Source: Megalonaias nervosa
Lineage: Eukaryota; Mollusca; Bivalvia; Unionida; Unionidae
Length of the DNA stretch: 64,000 nucleotides
Reading direction: 5' to 3'
NCBI GenBank assembly: GCA_016617855.1
Contig: JAECUM010093588.1
Span: 18,347-82,346, forward strand
In this document: positions 1 through 13,439 of the stretch, piece after piece
Layout of the letters: the number at the start of each line of letters is the position of its first letter
Position numbering within the stretch: position 1 is the first letter of the stretch
Position numbers and translations under genes: made by a program
Notes under the pieces: model-generated
The model's input: the letters and a program-made list of their open reading frames with translations, nothing else
Database searches by the model: none
Told to the model about the DNA's origin: nothing

Positions 1-99
1 TATGCATGTACGAATGCATGTAATAGTAAATTATTATTGAAAGTTTGAAATCTTCTGTTTCGAATGAATCAAGCGACATGATACACTCGTATATTAACG

Positions 100-127
100 C
101 TCTCTCTCTCTCTCTCTCTCTCTCTCC
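100..127. repeat. (CT)n microsatellite
   Basis: Pure CT tract. Confidence 0.97.
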
Positions 128-3099
128 TGAGTGGGTCTCCAGTTACAAATTCTTTTAGTATTGGAATGATATTCTTTGGAGTGACACCAAACGCGGTTTA
201 CGCAAATTAGAACGGAGTAAGTTGGCAGAAAGTTCATAGGTTGGGATTACTAATCATACCATACTTAATAAGAAAAAAAAATCAAGATTTAAAGGAAAAC
301 GCAAACAGTCTTTTAGTGCATAAAGCTGTTGGCCTGATTTCAACACGAGCCAGTTATTAATAAAGTCACTAGTTTTATATTCAGGCGTACATCGATTTCA
401 AATGGCAGTAAATAAGAAAATAGTCGCTTTATTGTCATGATAAGGATTCATTGCCATATCATGTAGTCGATACTATAGGCATAATAATTTTTGCATGATG
501 AAATAAATTCCTACCTTTAGATAAATAATTAGCTACAAATGAAACCGAACACACAGAACAATATTAAATTTTAAAAATAAAATAAATAAAAACATAATAG
601 GTGTAAGATTGGAAAGCAAAAACGATCGAGATGTTTAAGAAATAATAATTCCGAGCTAAAATAAAAAGAAATGATCACCAGTGATGTGTACAATCGAACG
701 AGTGATTTTCAAGCTATTTACCGTACTACTGAATGTCATCATGTATCCCCTGTATACACAGTTACATATTCTATGTTCATATACTGCTTTACCTCCTTGT
801 GGGGTTTTTGGGTATCTTGCACGTGAGTGCTAAATTAGTAAAAACAAAATTTCAAAGAGAATATTTGATATAGGTTTAAGAAAAGAGAATTTGAAAGTCT
901 TAAAATGTTCATAGATTCGAGAAACGAGAATTTAAAAGTGGTAAAAGTTCCCAAAATACGATATGATTGGTTACTAACTCGGGTCAACTCTGTTCCGCTA
1001 TGTGTTGACGGGGAGGAGTGTTTGAAAACGATGAAACTTCGTCAGCTGCATTTTATTCGTTTTTTTTGTGTTTTTTTTTTTTTTGTTTTTTTTTTTTTTA
1101 AAATGCCAAATAAATGACAGATGAGTATTCTGTACCTCATCGCTATCCTAAAGTCGTGGTTGTACAGTAATAGGGACTATGTGTATAAAACCTCTCCTAT
1201 TTATCAGTCAGCCAACTGAAATCACTCCACACCACACTCCTTCGACTGAGTGAAAATATTATGATTACTATGACATTTTTATAATGAATCCCCACCCCAA
1301 TCAGCATTCACGTAACGCTACGCTCTTACAATAAGACTACTGATTGCTGGCCAATCGTACGGTTTCTCTCCGCGCACTGACACGGTTATGTGCTTTGGTC
1401 TTTAAACGGAATACTATTAGTAAAAACTATGTCGTGACGGATCTTTCGGATTCTATAATTTCCTTTGAAAAATACTGAGAGATACAGAGAGGCATTGTGT
1501 CATTCAGTCAATTTCTTTTTCATTTGTTCAGCACACTACGGAAACAGGCATCTACAAATAATATAAAATTTTAATCAAATTTTTTTTATACTGCATTCAG
1601 TTGAGAAAAATGTAATTTAAAGGACTTTTTAATATATAATAATCAGTCATGAGGTACTTGCGTGCATGTCAAAGAGTATTTGGTATCAATGAGGATGCAA
1701 GTATTTTGAAATCAAAGATAAACAAATTATGCTAATGACTGATCGATAGATACCTAAAGAAAAGGTTATTAGGGAACTGAAGATTCAGGTAAACCTGCTG
1801 TCACGTGACTTCTACACCTTTTTATTAGGCATCGAGACGTATTGCGGAACATTTGAGGGTATTGAAGATAATCTAATGCAAGAAGCTGAAGTTATTGGAA
1901 TTGATAAAATGCCAAAACTTGGCGGTTAATCGATTCACAATTTCTAATTTGACTGTAAATTATAATTATCAGTCGTAGTTTAAAATGCGCCTGTTCTGTT
2001 AGGATTTCCCGAACCTTTTGAGTGCAGTGCTTGCTCAAGTGTTGCACGCCACAGCATGCAAATTCGTGCGGAACTGTTTAAGCGCAAACAGTGATTCATA
2101 CCCGTAGAAAAAACTACGATCAATAATTATGCCCGTTCGTCATATTTCTTGTCTGTCATCACTGCTGATAAATTCAGTCAGTATTTACCCAAATGTGAAA
2201 CACGTTTGAATTACTATGCAAACTTACGTCTATATCATTTTGGAAAGTCTTCAGAGGGGCACGCGTAATATTGCTATCAGATTCCTCGCGACACGTAACT
2301 AAGATTAATTTCTGTCGAAGTTTTCAGGGTGACCGCATTAAATCCTCGAAAAATCTGAAAACTTGAAATCTGGACAAGCGCCTGTGCAACAAAGGCTCGA
2401 ATATCTAGTAGATATTTTGAGTTCTATTTTCAAATTACCTTCTGTCGACTACACCTAATACCCATACGTACACACACAAATACGCACACATCAAAGGAGA
2501 AATAACTCAAACATCTGTATTCGAATGATTCACACAGTCTTTGTGTAAGTCATTCTCTTGCAAACATGAATGGGACACTGCCGCCAAGAAAAATGGTAAA
2601 ATATGACTGGTCGATGTAGAATCTCGACAATAACATGAATGATAAGCAAAATGATAGTAACTTTGCGTAATCACTGTCTGAACTTTCATTGAGATTGAGT
2701 TATTATGCAAGATATAAAATTCACTGGCTTGGAGAAATGCCACCACATATCTTACAATTCTATACATCCTTTTTTAATTCAAATGACATTAATTTTCTAA
2801 AATACATAATAAGGATGAAGACTTAATTTTTTTAGGAAGCTATGTTCCAGATAAATTGTGAGGCCTGTATCACAGCGGAATAAAGTGAATAAAAATTAGA
2901 TCATTTTATTCGACGCATTCATTTTTGGGGTGTCTCAGTGTAGACAACAAAAGTCATTCAGTAACATTTTTGTTTTGCCCAGCAAGATTTGGGGAGCCGT
3001 GGCGGCTGTAAGGGTTAGTGCCAAAATCACTACCAAATTGCTACGAATTCTAATACAGGCAGGATAGAGCGCTGTGCCCGTCAGAACGTCCTTGAAATT
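128..3099. other. AT-rich stretch, no gene seen
   Basis: No coding pattern or clear element. T-tracts with single G/C breaks lie at 1060-1100 and account for the Phe-rich frame there. Confidence 0.6.
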
Positions 3100-3575
3100 T
3101 TCCATCTCATTCTGTAAAGAGACTTCGAAAGCAATTATTGGTCATTTTGAACTGATTTCGAAGCCCATTCTGCAATTACGACATACTAGTAATAACCTTA
3201 CTGACGAAACAACGATTCCATGATGCCGCATCGCAAAAGGCTACTTAGGCATGAAAACGGACTGATTCTTCCCCCCCCCTTTTTTTTCTTTTATTCAAAA
3301 GTTCCATGAGTAACACTTAAAAAAGCATATATTTCATTGATTATTGGAACGTCATCCGATGTTATTTCTATCACCTATCTTTCTTTATGAGGTTCTAATC
3401 TTCCCATATCTATCCGGGAAAAACAAACAAACTTAAAAACCAAAAACTTAACAATTTGGGAAGTATCACTACAATTATATCCGAGTCTATTTTTGTCTCG
3501 ACCTGGCCTGACTGTATCTAAATAAAGAATTTGCAGATACCAGTCTGGAGGAAGTACAGTAAAAGCTGCCCCCAT
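3100..3575. repeat. Degenerate repeat related to 10420-10830
   Basis: GGTCATTTTGAACTG with AAGCCCATTCTGCAATTACG here parallels GGTCATTTTGAACTGCTCTC with AAGCCCATCGTTGTTATTAC at 10427. TTAACAATTTGGGAAGTATC here parallels TTACCAATTTGGGAATAATC at 10720. Weak, by-eye. Confidence 0.35.
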
Positions 3576-3815
3576 CGTAGATTGTTTACATCAAGTGGAT
3601 GCAGTTTCATCCATTATGTTGAGTGTTGATATTATCATAATTAAAGCGCCGAAATATGCATAACGTACAAAATGACCTAAAGCCAATATACCAAGAAATT
3701 TATCGTACATCATTCTTCCAGATTAATGTTTTTTTTAAATTTACCATGAAGATGTGAGCTGGCATACTTTGTTTAATTTACGTTTGTCAATTTGCCATCG
3801 TTGGTGCGCCTTGTT

Positions 3816-3935
3816 AGCTCTACTGGTCATAGACCAGAAGAGCTTATGAGATAGCCCATCATCTTTAAAATCTTGTTATGACTGCTCCTTCTGAATTGAT
3901 AGTGCTATCAACATGGAGTTTCTATAAAGATTTCT
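3816..3935. repeat. 29-nt hairpin plus partial 146-bp family unit
   Basis: AGCTCTACTGGTC and GACCAGAAGAGCT (3816-3844) form a hairpin. AAAATCTTGTTATGACTGCTCC then TCTGAATTGATAGTGC and CTATCAACATGGAGTTT follow the family order. From memory, a similar hairpin is common in bivalve repeats. Confidence 0.5.
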
Positions 3936-5855
3936 TATTATTATAACCCTATGGTCACAAACTTTTAAGTAACAGAACAGAAGCAAAACCAACAAGTTTT
4001 GAAAACTTAAGAATCTAATTATCAAATTTAGAAATGAAAAGTGTGAGAGGAACTTACAGTATTATGAAATGAATCCAAGCTAGTCCTTGCAAAGGTCTAT
4101 GAAAGTCTTAAACGAATGAAAAGTCACTTATAAGTTTCAATACCGGAAACGTGCTGGTCCTCCAAGAACCGTGAAGTTGTCAAGATGGCGTTGTCCAGAA
4201 TTATCTTTCAAATAATTTATAACAGTTCCAGATTAATATTATAGTCCAAATAACGGGCACTTTCTATCGCCACTGAACAGTGCAAACAAATGTTTTTCCT
4301 CGTACAAAATATCTAAGTACAACATAAAAACACGTCTGCAGACTTACAACAGGAACACAATAAATGTGAGTGACTCCAAAAATCGGAATGAAACTGAATG
4401 CTTAATTTTATCCTTATATACACCGTATATTGAGACTGTACTTCGCAATAGACCCCAGGTGACAGCATACACTGTTGATTTTGATGAACTAAGCATATGC
4501 AAATGACCTCGCGCAACCAATGGAAAACCACAAAATTCTTCTCAAAACTTCCATATCCCACTAGTCACTGAAAAACTACGCCAAAGCGCCATTTTAAGTC
4601 TTATTTTTACGATTATATTTAGTAATTGTCAGCACGTACGTAAACATCTGTTTATAGATCGTACGCAATTTATATTCTTAACAGAACCAGGTCACGTACA
4701 ATTTATAACAAAAGATATTCTATACAGTTTACAACCATGAATAAAAATTACGAACATTAAATAAAATCATATACCAGGAGGTACAGAAGGTATATATACG
4801 TAACATTATGATGTCTAGTTCGTCCTGAATAAAACTGGTGTCGATCTGAAGTCCAATATGGCCGCTGCGGCAGCCATCTTGAAAAGCTTGTTATAGCTAC
4901 TCCTCCTGAATGGTAGGTCACATCTTGAAAATATGATGTCTCAAAAGTAACGGATATATTAGAAATTGTAATGATTTAGCTGGCAGATCTAGGGCAGGCA
5001 TAATGCAAATATCGATCTTTTGATCACAAATTAATTGTTTTAAGAACATAAATGATGTTTAAAAACGAGGCTTACCCAGGGGGTTAAACGGTTTGTGTCG
5101 CAGTGGCGTTGTTTATGACATAACCACGGTGGATGTGTGGGAGGAAAGTATCTTTCCATTTGGAACACTTCCGGGTTACGTTCAGTGGCCGCAATTTACT
5201 TTAGATGTGATTGCATGGATATGTATGAGGCGTATTAGCGGAAAGGCATTGGTTCATTGAGAACGTTGCAGTTGAAATCTCGCTGTTGTATGCCGAGAAT
5301 TCCAAACAAATTGCTTGTATTGAAAGTTCCATTTCCAATGTCGATTTTTTAAAATTTCATCTGTTGAATTACACAGCGGTGGCTTAAAGGTTTCGTTGTG
5401 TATGTCAGGACTGTGGCCCTTTTATGCTGGAATTATATATGAGTGTTAAAAGTTTAATTCCTTTGGTCTCAAATAGGTTAAATTAAATTGTGTATTTTGA
5501 AATTCGTTTGTTGCGAATTTCAATATAATATTTTGATTTTTAACTGAATGTTGAACTAAAATTCGTTTTTCGAAAGTTCAGCAAAAATAAGATTGAATTA
5601 TATATCGTGAGTTTAATGTTCCCATTTCTGTTTTGATGGATTACGCTCTACATATTCATTAGGAATTTACCTGAAGAAACGTTATTCCGTGTACTTATAA
5701 TTATACGTTGTGTGTTAAACCATTGAGATGGATATTTTACCGTACACGATGAGAATGACCATTTTAATTGTTGAAAATAATATCGAATATCAAGATTTGT
5801 TTATTCAGTTACATTTTATAAATTTAGAATTTTAATGTTACCATTCACACGTCAG
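3936..5855. other. No gene seen
   Basis: Apart from the single repeat unit at 4825-4945, nothing recognisable on either strand. Confidence 0.6.
4825..4945. repeat. Single 146-bp family unit
   Basis: Carries TTCGTCCTGAATAAAACTGG, GGTGTCGATCTGAAGTCCAA, GCAGCCATCTTGAAAA and CTACTCCTCCTGAATGG in the family order. Only one unit is present. Confidence 0.65.
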
Positions 5856-6062
5856 GGGCGCCGGGAGGCCGAGCGGTTTAAGATGCTCGCCCTTGCCGAT
5901 CACTGCCATCTCAGTGTCTGTGGGCATCTGAGTAAACTTGCCAGCAGCTTCCCTCGGGTCGGTGGTTCTTCCCGGGATTTTCCCAGGCGCTTCCTTCGCC
6001 AGATATACTGTCCGCCATTGATAGCCTATTTGCTGAAAAATGGAGTTAAGCTCACAAACCAC
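5856..6062 (+). mobile_element. tRNA-derived SINE, family A
   Basis: The head GGAGGCCGAGCGGTTTAAGA resembles a class II (Leu/Ser type) tRNA start. The body has AAACTTGCCAGCAGCTTCC and GTCGGTGGTTCTTCCCGGG. It ends GCTGAAAAATGGAGTTAAGC. Open frames on both strands here are by-products. Confidence 0.78.
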
Positions 6063-6280
6063 CATTCGTATGTGAAGAGTTACTATTGTAATAAATTTGG
6101 GGTAAGCGCCATTTCTATATACCTCTCCATGATAAAGATTTATTAGATTTTTATGATTACTTGTTTCAATATGGGATGTCGGTGTTGAGGAAATATTCAT
6201 CAGTCCGAGTAATTAGCAAGGTACTTGGAGCAAACATCACAGAATGAAGTATTGATGAGATTTCATGATGGCATGGCTCA

Positions 6281-6626
6281 TATTTGACAATATTTTTAAC
6301 TTTTCAACCACATACACAAACAAAACAGAGAAAGCTAACCTGAAGCTTTCGTCCTCAAGCTAAGGGCTTCATCAGAAGACTGATTTAATATCTACTGACT
6401 ATTAACATCGCTCGATGGAATGGTGAGCGATATTAACAGATTGTCCAAGATATGCTGCAGGTTGCAATGGCCCCCGTCCTTGTTCAGCGTCGGTTTGTGC
6501 GCAAAAATCCTAGATCGAGAACAAGCCTGGTTTGAGCGGGGATGGGGGTGAGTTAAGGAATTGATCTACATCCGTGCGCACAACCGACGCTGTATGTGGT
6601 TGAAAAGTTAAAAATATTGTCAAATA
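6281..6626. mobile_element. 346-bp element with perfect 36-bp terminal inverted repeats
   Basis: Arms 6281-6316 and 6591-6626 are exact reverse complements, starting TATTTGACAATATTT. A second inverted pair, CAGCGTCGGTTTGTGCGCA near 6487 and TGCGCACAACCGACGCTG ending near 6591, lies just inside the right half. A TA at each end could be the target site, which would suit a Tc1/mariner-type MITE. It has no coding capacity. Confidence 0.75.
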
Positions 6627-7590
6627 TTAATAATATTACTGCACAGTTAAGCTTTCACCAAAGTATATAATGGTTTCGTTTCGTAGCGAATTCGGGTTGG
6701 AGCCGCATAAGTTAGCATGTCGCCAAGTAGTTCCCATTAAAACATAATTGTGTTGATTGATAGTGTATCTCCATTTAAAGTATTTGTGATAGGGTCTGAT
6801 AATTTGTACAATGGAATAATTGAGAAGGAATTGGTCCATTATCTGGATAACCTTTTTATTCTTGCTATGATGGTAAATATAGTGAAAGTCGCAGGCTTAA
6901 AATCATGATTTGACTGGCCTAGAGATAGAGTAGGAAAATAGTTCCCTGTATTTAGTGTTTTAGTTGTATTTCTATTTTCACGACGTGAAGTACTGGTGCT
7001 ACATTACGGAAATGTACTAAGGAGAAAACCATGCAGTTGTTAGGTTGCCATGCAATTGTAAAGCTGTGATATTTGTGGTCATGCATTGATTAAAGGAAAA
7101 ATATTTAAAGTCTGGGTGCGTTGGAATTTCAGAGTAGACAACGGTTGATGTCGAGAAGTCCATACAAATAAGGGGAACATAAGGGACTTCTAGCAGGATT
7201 CACGCCAGGGTTGGATTTACTCGGTAAAGAGACCCCTTTGGCTTATTACACTGTGAATATGCTCGCCAGAGGTCGCTTGACCCCATTATTTTTAAATATG
7301 GAAGCTGCTTGTCGTTTTGCCCGTTTTCACTGATTGAGATTTGTGGGTAATTCAGTGATTGAGATTTGTGGGTAATACGACTACATCTCTCCTGATAGTA
7401 AGTTCTCTTGCTTCGTGAGACAGGAGCCGGTGAGCTGCATGACTCCGTTCCAACTATGCTGTATATAAAGACGTCAACATTTTCCGAAATTGTACTGTTG
7501 ATAACGTAAATGTACGAGTTCCGACAACGAAGATTTAATGAATAGGCAAGTTCAGTTGTAGGCCTAATCATCTTTAAACCTTGGCAGGAC
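6627..7590. other. No gene seen
   Basis: Contains a short tandem duplication of GTGATTGAGATTTGTGGGTA near 7329-7377. The 130-codon minus frame (7200-7592) has no recognisable domain. Confidence 0.55.
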
Positions 7591-7600
7591 ATTATTATTA

Positions 7601-7648
<48 letters not shown>
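7591..7648. repeat. (ATT)n microsatellite
   Basis: Trinucleotide tract with one interruption at 7600. Confidence 0.97.
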
Positions 7649-7649
<1 letters not shown>

Positions 7650-7831
7650 AAAATCAGATGCCTTACAAATTTAAATTTTTCAGAAGGTGGTTATGAACAA
7701 TACTGACACGGCTAATCAAAGATGACACTTTCCGATTTTAACGAAATGTCGGAGATGGTTCTTCATTTAATGTCAGCTTTATCTATCTCATTTAAATAAC
7801 ATATCCACGAAAATTCTATATGATACTCGTG

Positions 7832-7915
7832 TTCAGAAATGGCATATCAGATGTTTAGAAATGGCATATCAGATGTTCAGAAATGGCATATCAGATGTTC
7901 AGAAATGGCGTGTCA
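7832..7915. repeat. 22-bp minisatellite, about four units
   Basis: AGAAATGGCATATCAGATGTTC recurs every 22 bases. An open frame across it and the adjoining microsatellite is not a gene. Confidence 0.9.
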
Positions 7916-7951
7916 AGGAGAGGTTACACACTATTTATCCTGTTGGTCGAG

Positions 7952-7954
<3 letters not shown>

Positions 7955-8032
<78 letters not shown>
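7955..8032. repeat. Compound microsatellite (TG)n(AG)n
   Basis: TG to 7981 joined directly to AG up to 8032. Confidence 0.98.
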
Positions 8033-8033
<1 letters not shown>

Positions 8034-8625
8034 ATCACGTCGACAAAATTACAACATCACTTTACTAACCATCATTGGTACATGTGCATGTGTCATAATA
8101 TGCTGCAAAAAGGGCAACAATCATTATTTCAATTTTGTTGTTGTTAGCAATTTTGTTTTATTTTAACAATATGTATTCAAGGAAACATATCTACCTATAT
8201 AATTCAAGACAATACATATACACATATATCCATTATGTAGTTTAGGTAATAACATATATAAATATATACATTATCTAGTCTGTAGTAATAACTACAGAGT
8301 ACTAGATAATAAAAGATAGGGTTTTTATGACATATATATTAGTTTTATGACACATAAATTAGTTTGAAAATCGTTTAAAAAATGTTATGAAGTTTCGCAC
8401 TGCCAAAAATATACATGTATTAATTTCATCATTTTACATAGTACGGACAAATAATAATGACTTAATAGTGAGTCGATATGCTATGTAAAAAGACTACGAT
8501 ATCTTAGAACTGTTTACTTGCAACTTTTTTAATGAGCTGAAATGTAAAAAAACCCAGACAAATTTAAATAATTTATCCCCTGCTTAACATATAAAGGACA
8601 CAAAAGAGTATTAGTATGCAAACTG

Positions 8626-9235
8626 GAGGACCTGTGACCTTGACCTTGACTATTAGACCCCAAATGTGTTCGTCAACAGCTACTAGTGATGATTTGTACA
8701 GTGAATCGTGTCTCGTCAATTCGCCTGGAACGAATTCAGAGTTGATGAGCAATAGGTAGCACCTAAAATGTGGTATGCTACATGCCCTCTAGCGAAGATT
8801 TGCAAGTACTGTACACCGAGCTTGATTCAGTGGCCTCCAGAACTACAGAACAGAATGTAAAGTACGACGACAAATTTAAAACGCACAACTGCGACCTTGA
8901 CCTTTAAAGTAATCCTCTAGATGTTGTACGGGACACACTCTGTAGTGATAATTAACCAGCATACCAAGTTTCATCCATTAACCTTTAATGACTTTAAAGT
9001 TATCGAACAGAAAGTGTGAATGAAACATGACACAAAACGACGGTGCTCTTGATTTTGACGATATGACTAATGAGGTCTGCGCGACACGCACGTATATGCA
9101 CATGTAATTATGTACAAATACAGCTAGTTTCGTCCCTTGACCTCATTGAGCTTTAATGTGATAAAACGGGAACGAAGATGTGACAGACAGACAAACTGAC
9201 GGATGGGCATAAAGACAAATTAGGTGTCCTGCGCT
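8626..9235. repeat. Degenerate GACCTTGACC-type dispersed repeat
   Basis: Recurring parts: TGTGACCTTGACCTTGAC, ACCAAGTTTCATCCATTAAC, CTTTAATGACTTTAAAGTT and a terminal ACAGACAGACAAACTGACGG. From memory, such arrays are frequent in bivalve and other marine genomes. The left end holds two TCAAGGTCA words on the minus strand. Confidence 0.5.
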
Positions 9236-10054
9236 TGTACTAAAGATACGTTGAATATGTTCATTAGGACTCGTCGAAACGTAGGCCAGCTTCTGGAGTT
9301 TATTGTAGAATACCGTTTTTTACTTGCACTTAATATTTTGAAAGAATTTTTAAAAATGTAATTAGTTTGAGTGCAAAACAGATTATCCATCAGTTGGACA
9401 CACGTGCTTGCTCAGTTGATGACATATGCTTTTTAACGGGGAGAAAACAAGATCATTGTTTCTTCTCACTGTAACCTTACTGATCAATGCTTAGTTATTA
9501 ACTCAGAAAAAATGGAAGCTGTTAACCAGTAAAACCTCAGAGTGTTAGATCTGAAGAAACGTTCTTTGAGTTTGAGAAAAAAATTTCAAATATTTCTTAG
9601 CTAGTCCTAATGCATTAACTGATCTGGAATGCAAAGAAACTGTCATTTGATTTCACTTTTACCAGAACGTCATAATTGTCACCCAGCAATAACTCAGATG
9701 ACTGCATTCACCTATTTAAAAAAAAAAAAGGCCCTTTGAGAGAACGGCCTTCTGGTTCTGACTTAGAGATTTTTTTGTCTATCAAAAATCAATTAAAATT
9801 TACCGTAAGTATGAAAATATAAAGAGGGGAATGGATCACAAAATATAAAATACTTATTCTTTGAGAATAAATCTCGAGGATTGAGACAGATATCCGACAT
9901 TACATGAGATATCACAGAACCCTACGCAGAACCCTACGCGAGAGGTCTAGTTGAACGAGAATATGTCTTTCGCTTACAACAGTTAACTATCATTCTCCGT
10001 GTTTTACTTTTTACCCCATGATGCACCCTGCACATGTGACCTACCATCTAGACA
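9236..10054. other. No gene seen
   Basis: AT-rich sequence; nothing recognised besides short A-tracts near 9720. Confidence 0.6.
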
Positions 10055-10400
10055 CAATCGGAATATCCTCGGCGTTTTCTATCGCATACTAAGAAAAACC
10101 CAATGGGAACATCCTCAACCTTTTCCGTCAAATCGAGAAAGAATCCTCGATGTAATTCGTCACCATTAAGAACTATATCCTGAAACTCTTTTGTTCAAAC
10201 ACTCTTGTTCACAATAAATAATATAACGGCGGAAGGAGACAAAGTCACAATCGGAACCTCGTCAGCCTTTACTGTTGTAATATATGTTACGTGCTCCGCA
10301 TGACAAGAGTCACCAAACACATCAAATAGATGTGTATTCCTACAACCAATTCCGAAGTCATTTCACGACCCGAGGAAAGGCCGAGAAATGTCCCGACTGA
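10055..10400. repeat. Unclassified dispersed repeat, copy 1
   Basis: Shares with the copies near 18240, 55995 and 61330: TCAAATCGAGAAAGAATCC, GATGTAATTCGTCACCATT, GGCGGAAGGAGACAAAGTCA and AATCGGAACCTCGTCAGCC. No coding or terminal signals seen. Confidence 0.65.
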
Positions 10401-12162
10401 AAAAACTTCGGATATAAATAATGGTCATTTTGAACTGCTCTCAAGCCCATCGTTGTTATTACGACATAATCACTTCATAATGTCACCATGAATAGATGAC
10501 GTGTCAGCACTAATAGCAACCCAAGCAACAGTTGCAGGCAAATGAAACCGAAAGATTTCTTATATTTTTTCATTGCAACGTTGCAGGAATAATATTACAA
10601 ATTAAATATTAGGGTATTTCATTTATTGCTGAGACGTTGTCGAATATTATTTTCAAGGTATATCATGTTATAAGACTTTGTTCGCTACACATGTGGCCGA
10701 ATGTTTCTTCGAGAAAACTTTACCAATTTGGGAATAATCATTCGATTACCTGCGAGTCTCTCTTTGGGAGTTCCGACTTTCATTATAATGAGACGTATAT
10801 GTTCCGAATATTAAACACTGCAGTTCAGGGGGAGTTACCAAACTAGCCGGTATGAGAATTACGTCACTGCTGCGAATGACGTCACTGACTTACCACTCTG
10901 AAACAGAGAATTTGCTGTGTTTGACTATCGGCTTGCCAATTTTGACCCGGTACCAGCGAAATTTAGGTGTATACAACGAATTAACGCTCAAAAACAAGGC
11001 ATGTGAAAGCTTTCATTATCAGTTTTCTATCCAAGAATGAGCGAGAATTTTACTATCGTTTTCTAATGCCGTATTACCACACTTTCAAACGAGGATGGAA
11101 CTACTTTCTTCCTGACATTTCCTAGTAACAGCTGAACAAGCGTAAATAACAATGGCATGACATCACTAGACATATGGAAATGAGCAACATTCTCTTTAAG
11201 AAATCTTTGTCATCAAATTCCAACAATTTGCGCAATTCTGCTGTACGTAAATTTCAAAATAATGTTGTTATTCCCATGTCAAGACCCCATCGGAGTCTCT
11301 CATAATGTCCCGCTTGAAACAGCTCAAACGCTATCATCTGAGCCTCGGTTAGAAACTTTCCTAGTTATTCAGCCGGTGAAATCTTCCGTGATGCAAAATT
11401 GGACAACTGCACAATAGCTGTAAACCACATATATGTGTCTGCAACCCACATGCGTGGATGAATTCCTGTTATCGTCAGCGATAGTAATGAAAATGAGTGA
11501 CTGTTCCTACACGCTCTTCGTTGATAAAACTAACTGATATTCATGTACTTATCAGCTGGTCAGAATAAAAGAAGTTCGTTCTTGTTTAGTTAAGATCGAG
11601 CTCATGTCAGTAAGAATAAAATGTTAAGTAATTTCATTTTTCTTCATTTTTGGGGATTTTATTAATTTGTCTGAAAATTGATATGTATATAACAAAACTA
11701 TCATGATCATAATAATTCGATCTTAATTTCTAGATCAGGTCTTGTTGTCAGCATCAGAAAAAAAGTTCGGATTATGACTCGACGCGTCTCGTTTGGTAAT
11801 GATCGGATTGTCTAATACTGACAACTCGACGTGATTTATCTATCAAGATCACAATACTCTACTACTACTACTACTACTACTACTAATAATAATAATAATA
11901 AAAGCACTAAACGTAAAGAAGAAAACTGCAGCAATGCTGCATGAAAAAATTTGTGTTCCTTGTATATGCATATCGATAAAACATAAGTTCAAATATCTGG
12001 TTTCCGTTTCGAATTATGGCGTTTAAGTGTGTCCATCACAAATGATGGTTTAAGAATTGTCTGTCTCGGATATGTATGCAGTACCACTAGAATATAAACC
12101 TGGCTAACGTAAATACTAGTGTAGGGAGTGTGCGACATGTTACAACAGGAACAACACAAACA
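10401..12162. other. No gene seen
   Basis: Weak similarity of 10420-10830 to 3100-3575 is noted under that entry. Otherwise unassigned. Confidence 0.55.
11859..11901. repeat. (CTA)n(ATA)n microsatellite
   Basis: CTA units pass into AATAAT units. Confidence 0.96.
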
Positions 12163-12407
12163 GACGCGGGTGGCGGAGTGGTCCAAAGCGTTCGCCTTTA
12201 CCGATCACTGACATCTCACGTTTGTACTCGTGTATTCCAGTCTCCGGCTTGGTCAATGCGAGTATGTAAGAAAGCTTGCCAGGAGCTTCCTGTGTTTCGG
12301 TGGTTCCTCTCGGGGGTTTCTTCCTCCATTAGTTTTACAGGCCTCCATGTAAAGCCTTTCGTGTGCTGAAAAATAGGGCTAAGCCAACAACAAAAACAAC
12401 AACAAAA
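12163..12407 (+). mobile_element. tRNA-derived SINE, family A, with CAA-rich tail
   Basis: Head GGGTGGCGGAGTGGTCCAAA; body AGCTTGCCAGGAGCTTCCTG and TCGGTGGTTCCTC; end GCTGAAAAATAGGGCTAAGC followed by a CAACAAAAACAACAAC tail. Confidence 0.78.
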
Positions 12408-13439
12408 TGATCAATGACCTAGTGAAAATTTAAGAAATTCAAACGGTGAATGCTATAGCTACAGTCACTAAGGTAACTTGTGTTTGTGTGTGAGTGCGTG
12501 TGTGTGTGCGTGTGTGAGTTCGTGTGTTTGGGGGTGTCTAACTTCACAAAAATTATAAACAGTAACTCTTTGAGACGTCAAAGTGTGACACCATAATGTC
12601 GCCCCATAATCCCATTACATAATCTTTTGCCATAGTCTGCTTGATATTTGTTGTTGTTTTCTTCCTTTTATGTTACTCTATTAAGCAAAAGTTTAAAGAG
12701 GATATTAGTTTTTAATTTTAATATCTGCCCCAATAATGTTCCTCTCCATGAATGCCTAAATTATATGTCTAATTCCTTTTTTGAATTTTGGGAAAATTTG
12801 TGATTATTTGATTACTTGTGCCTGGATAACAAATTTAGAGTGAACAGTGGTCGCAAAGCTCTTTGTGATGCTTCAGGCTTGACACAGTTCAATTAGTGGA
12901 TCCAAATTTTCTGCTCTTTCTGTTCCCTTCGAAATAAGGTAAAGGAAACCTCTTGTCCTTTTTCTGTTTTTGACTGTACGCTGCACAGAACCCGCCCCGG
13001 TTTCTACTTGAACCCCCCAACCCCCAACCCCAAACCCCCCAAAAAACAAAACGTTCGATCAACACACATCTATGGTAATGAATAATGGGATCAATTTGAC
13101 GTCACACATTACAGCGAACCGACAATCGGAGCATCATAAGGTTTTTCCGTATGAAAAAGCCCGTTGAACGTGTACTAGTCGCGTTCAACTAGACTCTCAC
13201 CCGGCATTGTGAGAGTTTAGCCACGTGCTTTATTAATATCTGTTTCTAAAGAAAGTGCTCACTAAAATTTAGCAGGAGTGAAACTGCGAACACATCCCTC
13301 CTATCTTAACATTTTTCTATATAAATTATTTGCAATCATTGAAAAGAAAATAACACTGAATAGTAAATGAAATGATTACTGCTATAACCAATACGGGAGG
13401 TGTGTCTCAATAAGCCAATGAACTTGCCCTGTGTACGAC
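12408..13439. other. No gene seen; two small hairpins
   Basis: GTTGAACG/CGTTCAAC near 13161-13188 and ACTCTCAC/GTGAGAGT near 13190-13216 form adjacent hairpins. A C-rich run lies at 13012-13040. Confidence 0.5.
12478..12530. repeat. Degenerate (TG)n tract
   Basis: TG units broken by GC and GA steps, so older than the pure tracts. Confidence 0.85.

Noticed and set aside
6330..6380. Hammerhead-ribozyme-like core on the minus strand (CTGATGA ... GACGAAA)
   Set aside because: The conserved core words and a weak stem II and stem III can be drawn, but the flanks do not form stem I, so a working ribozyme is not supported.
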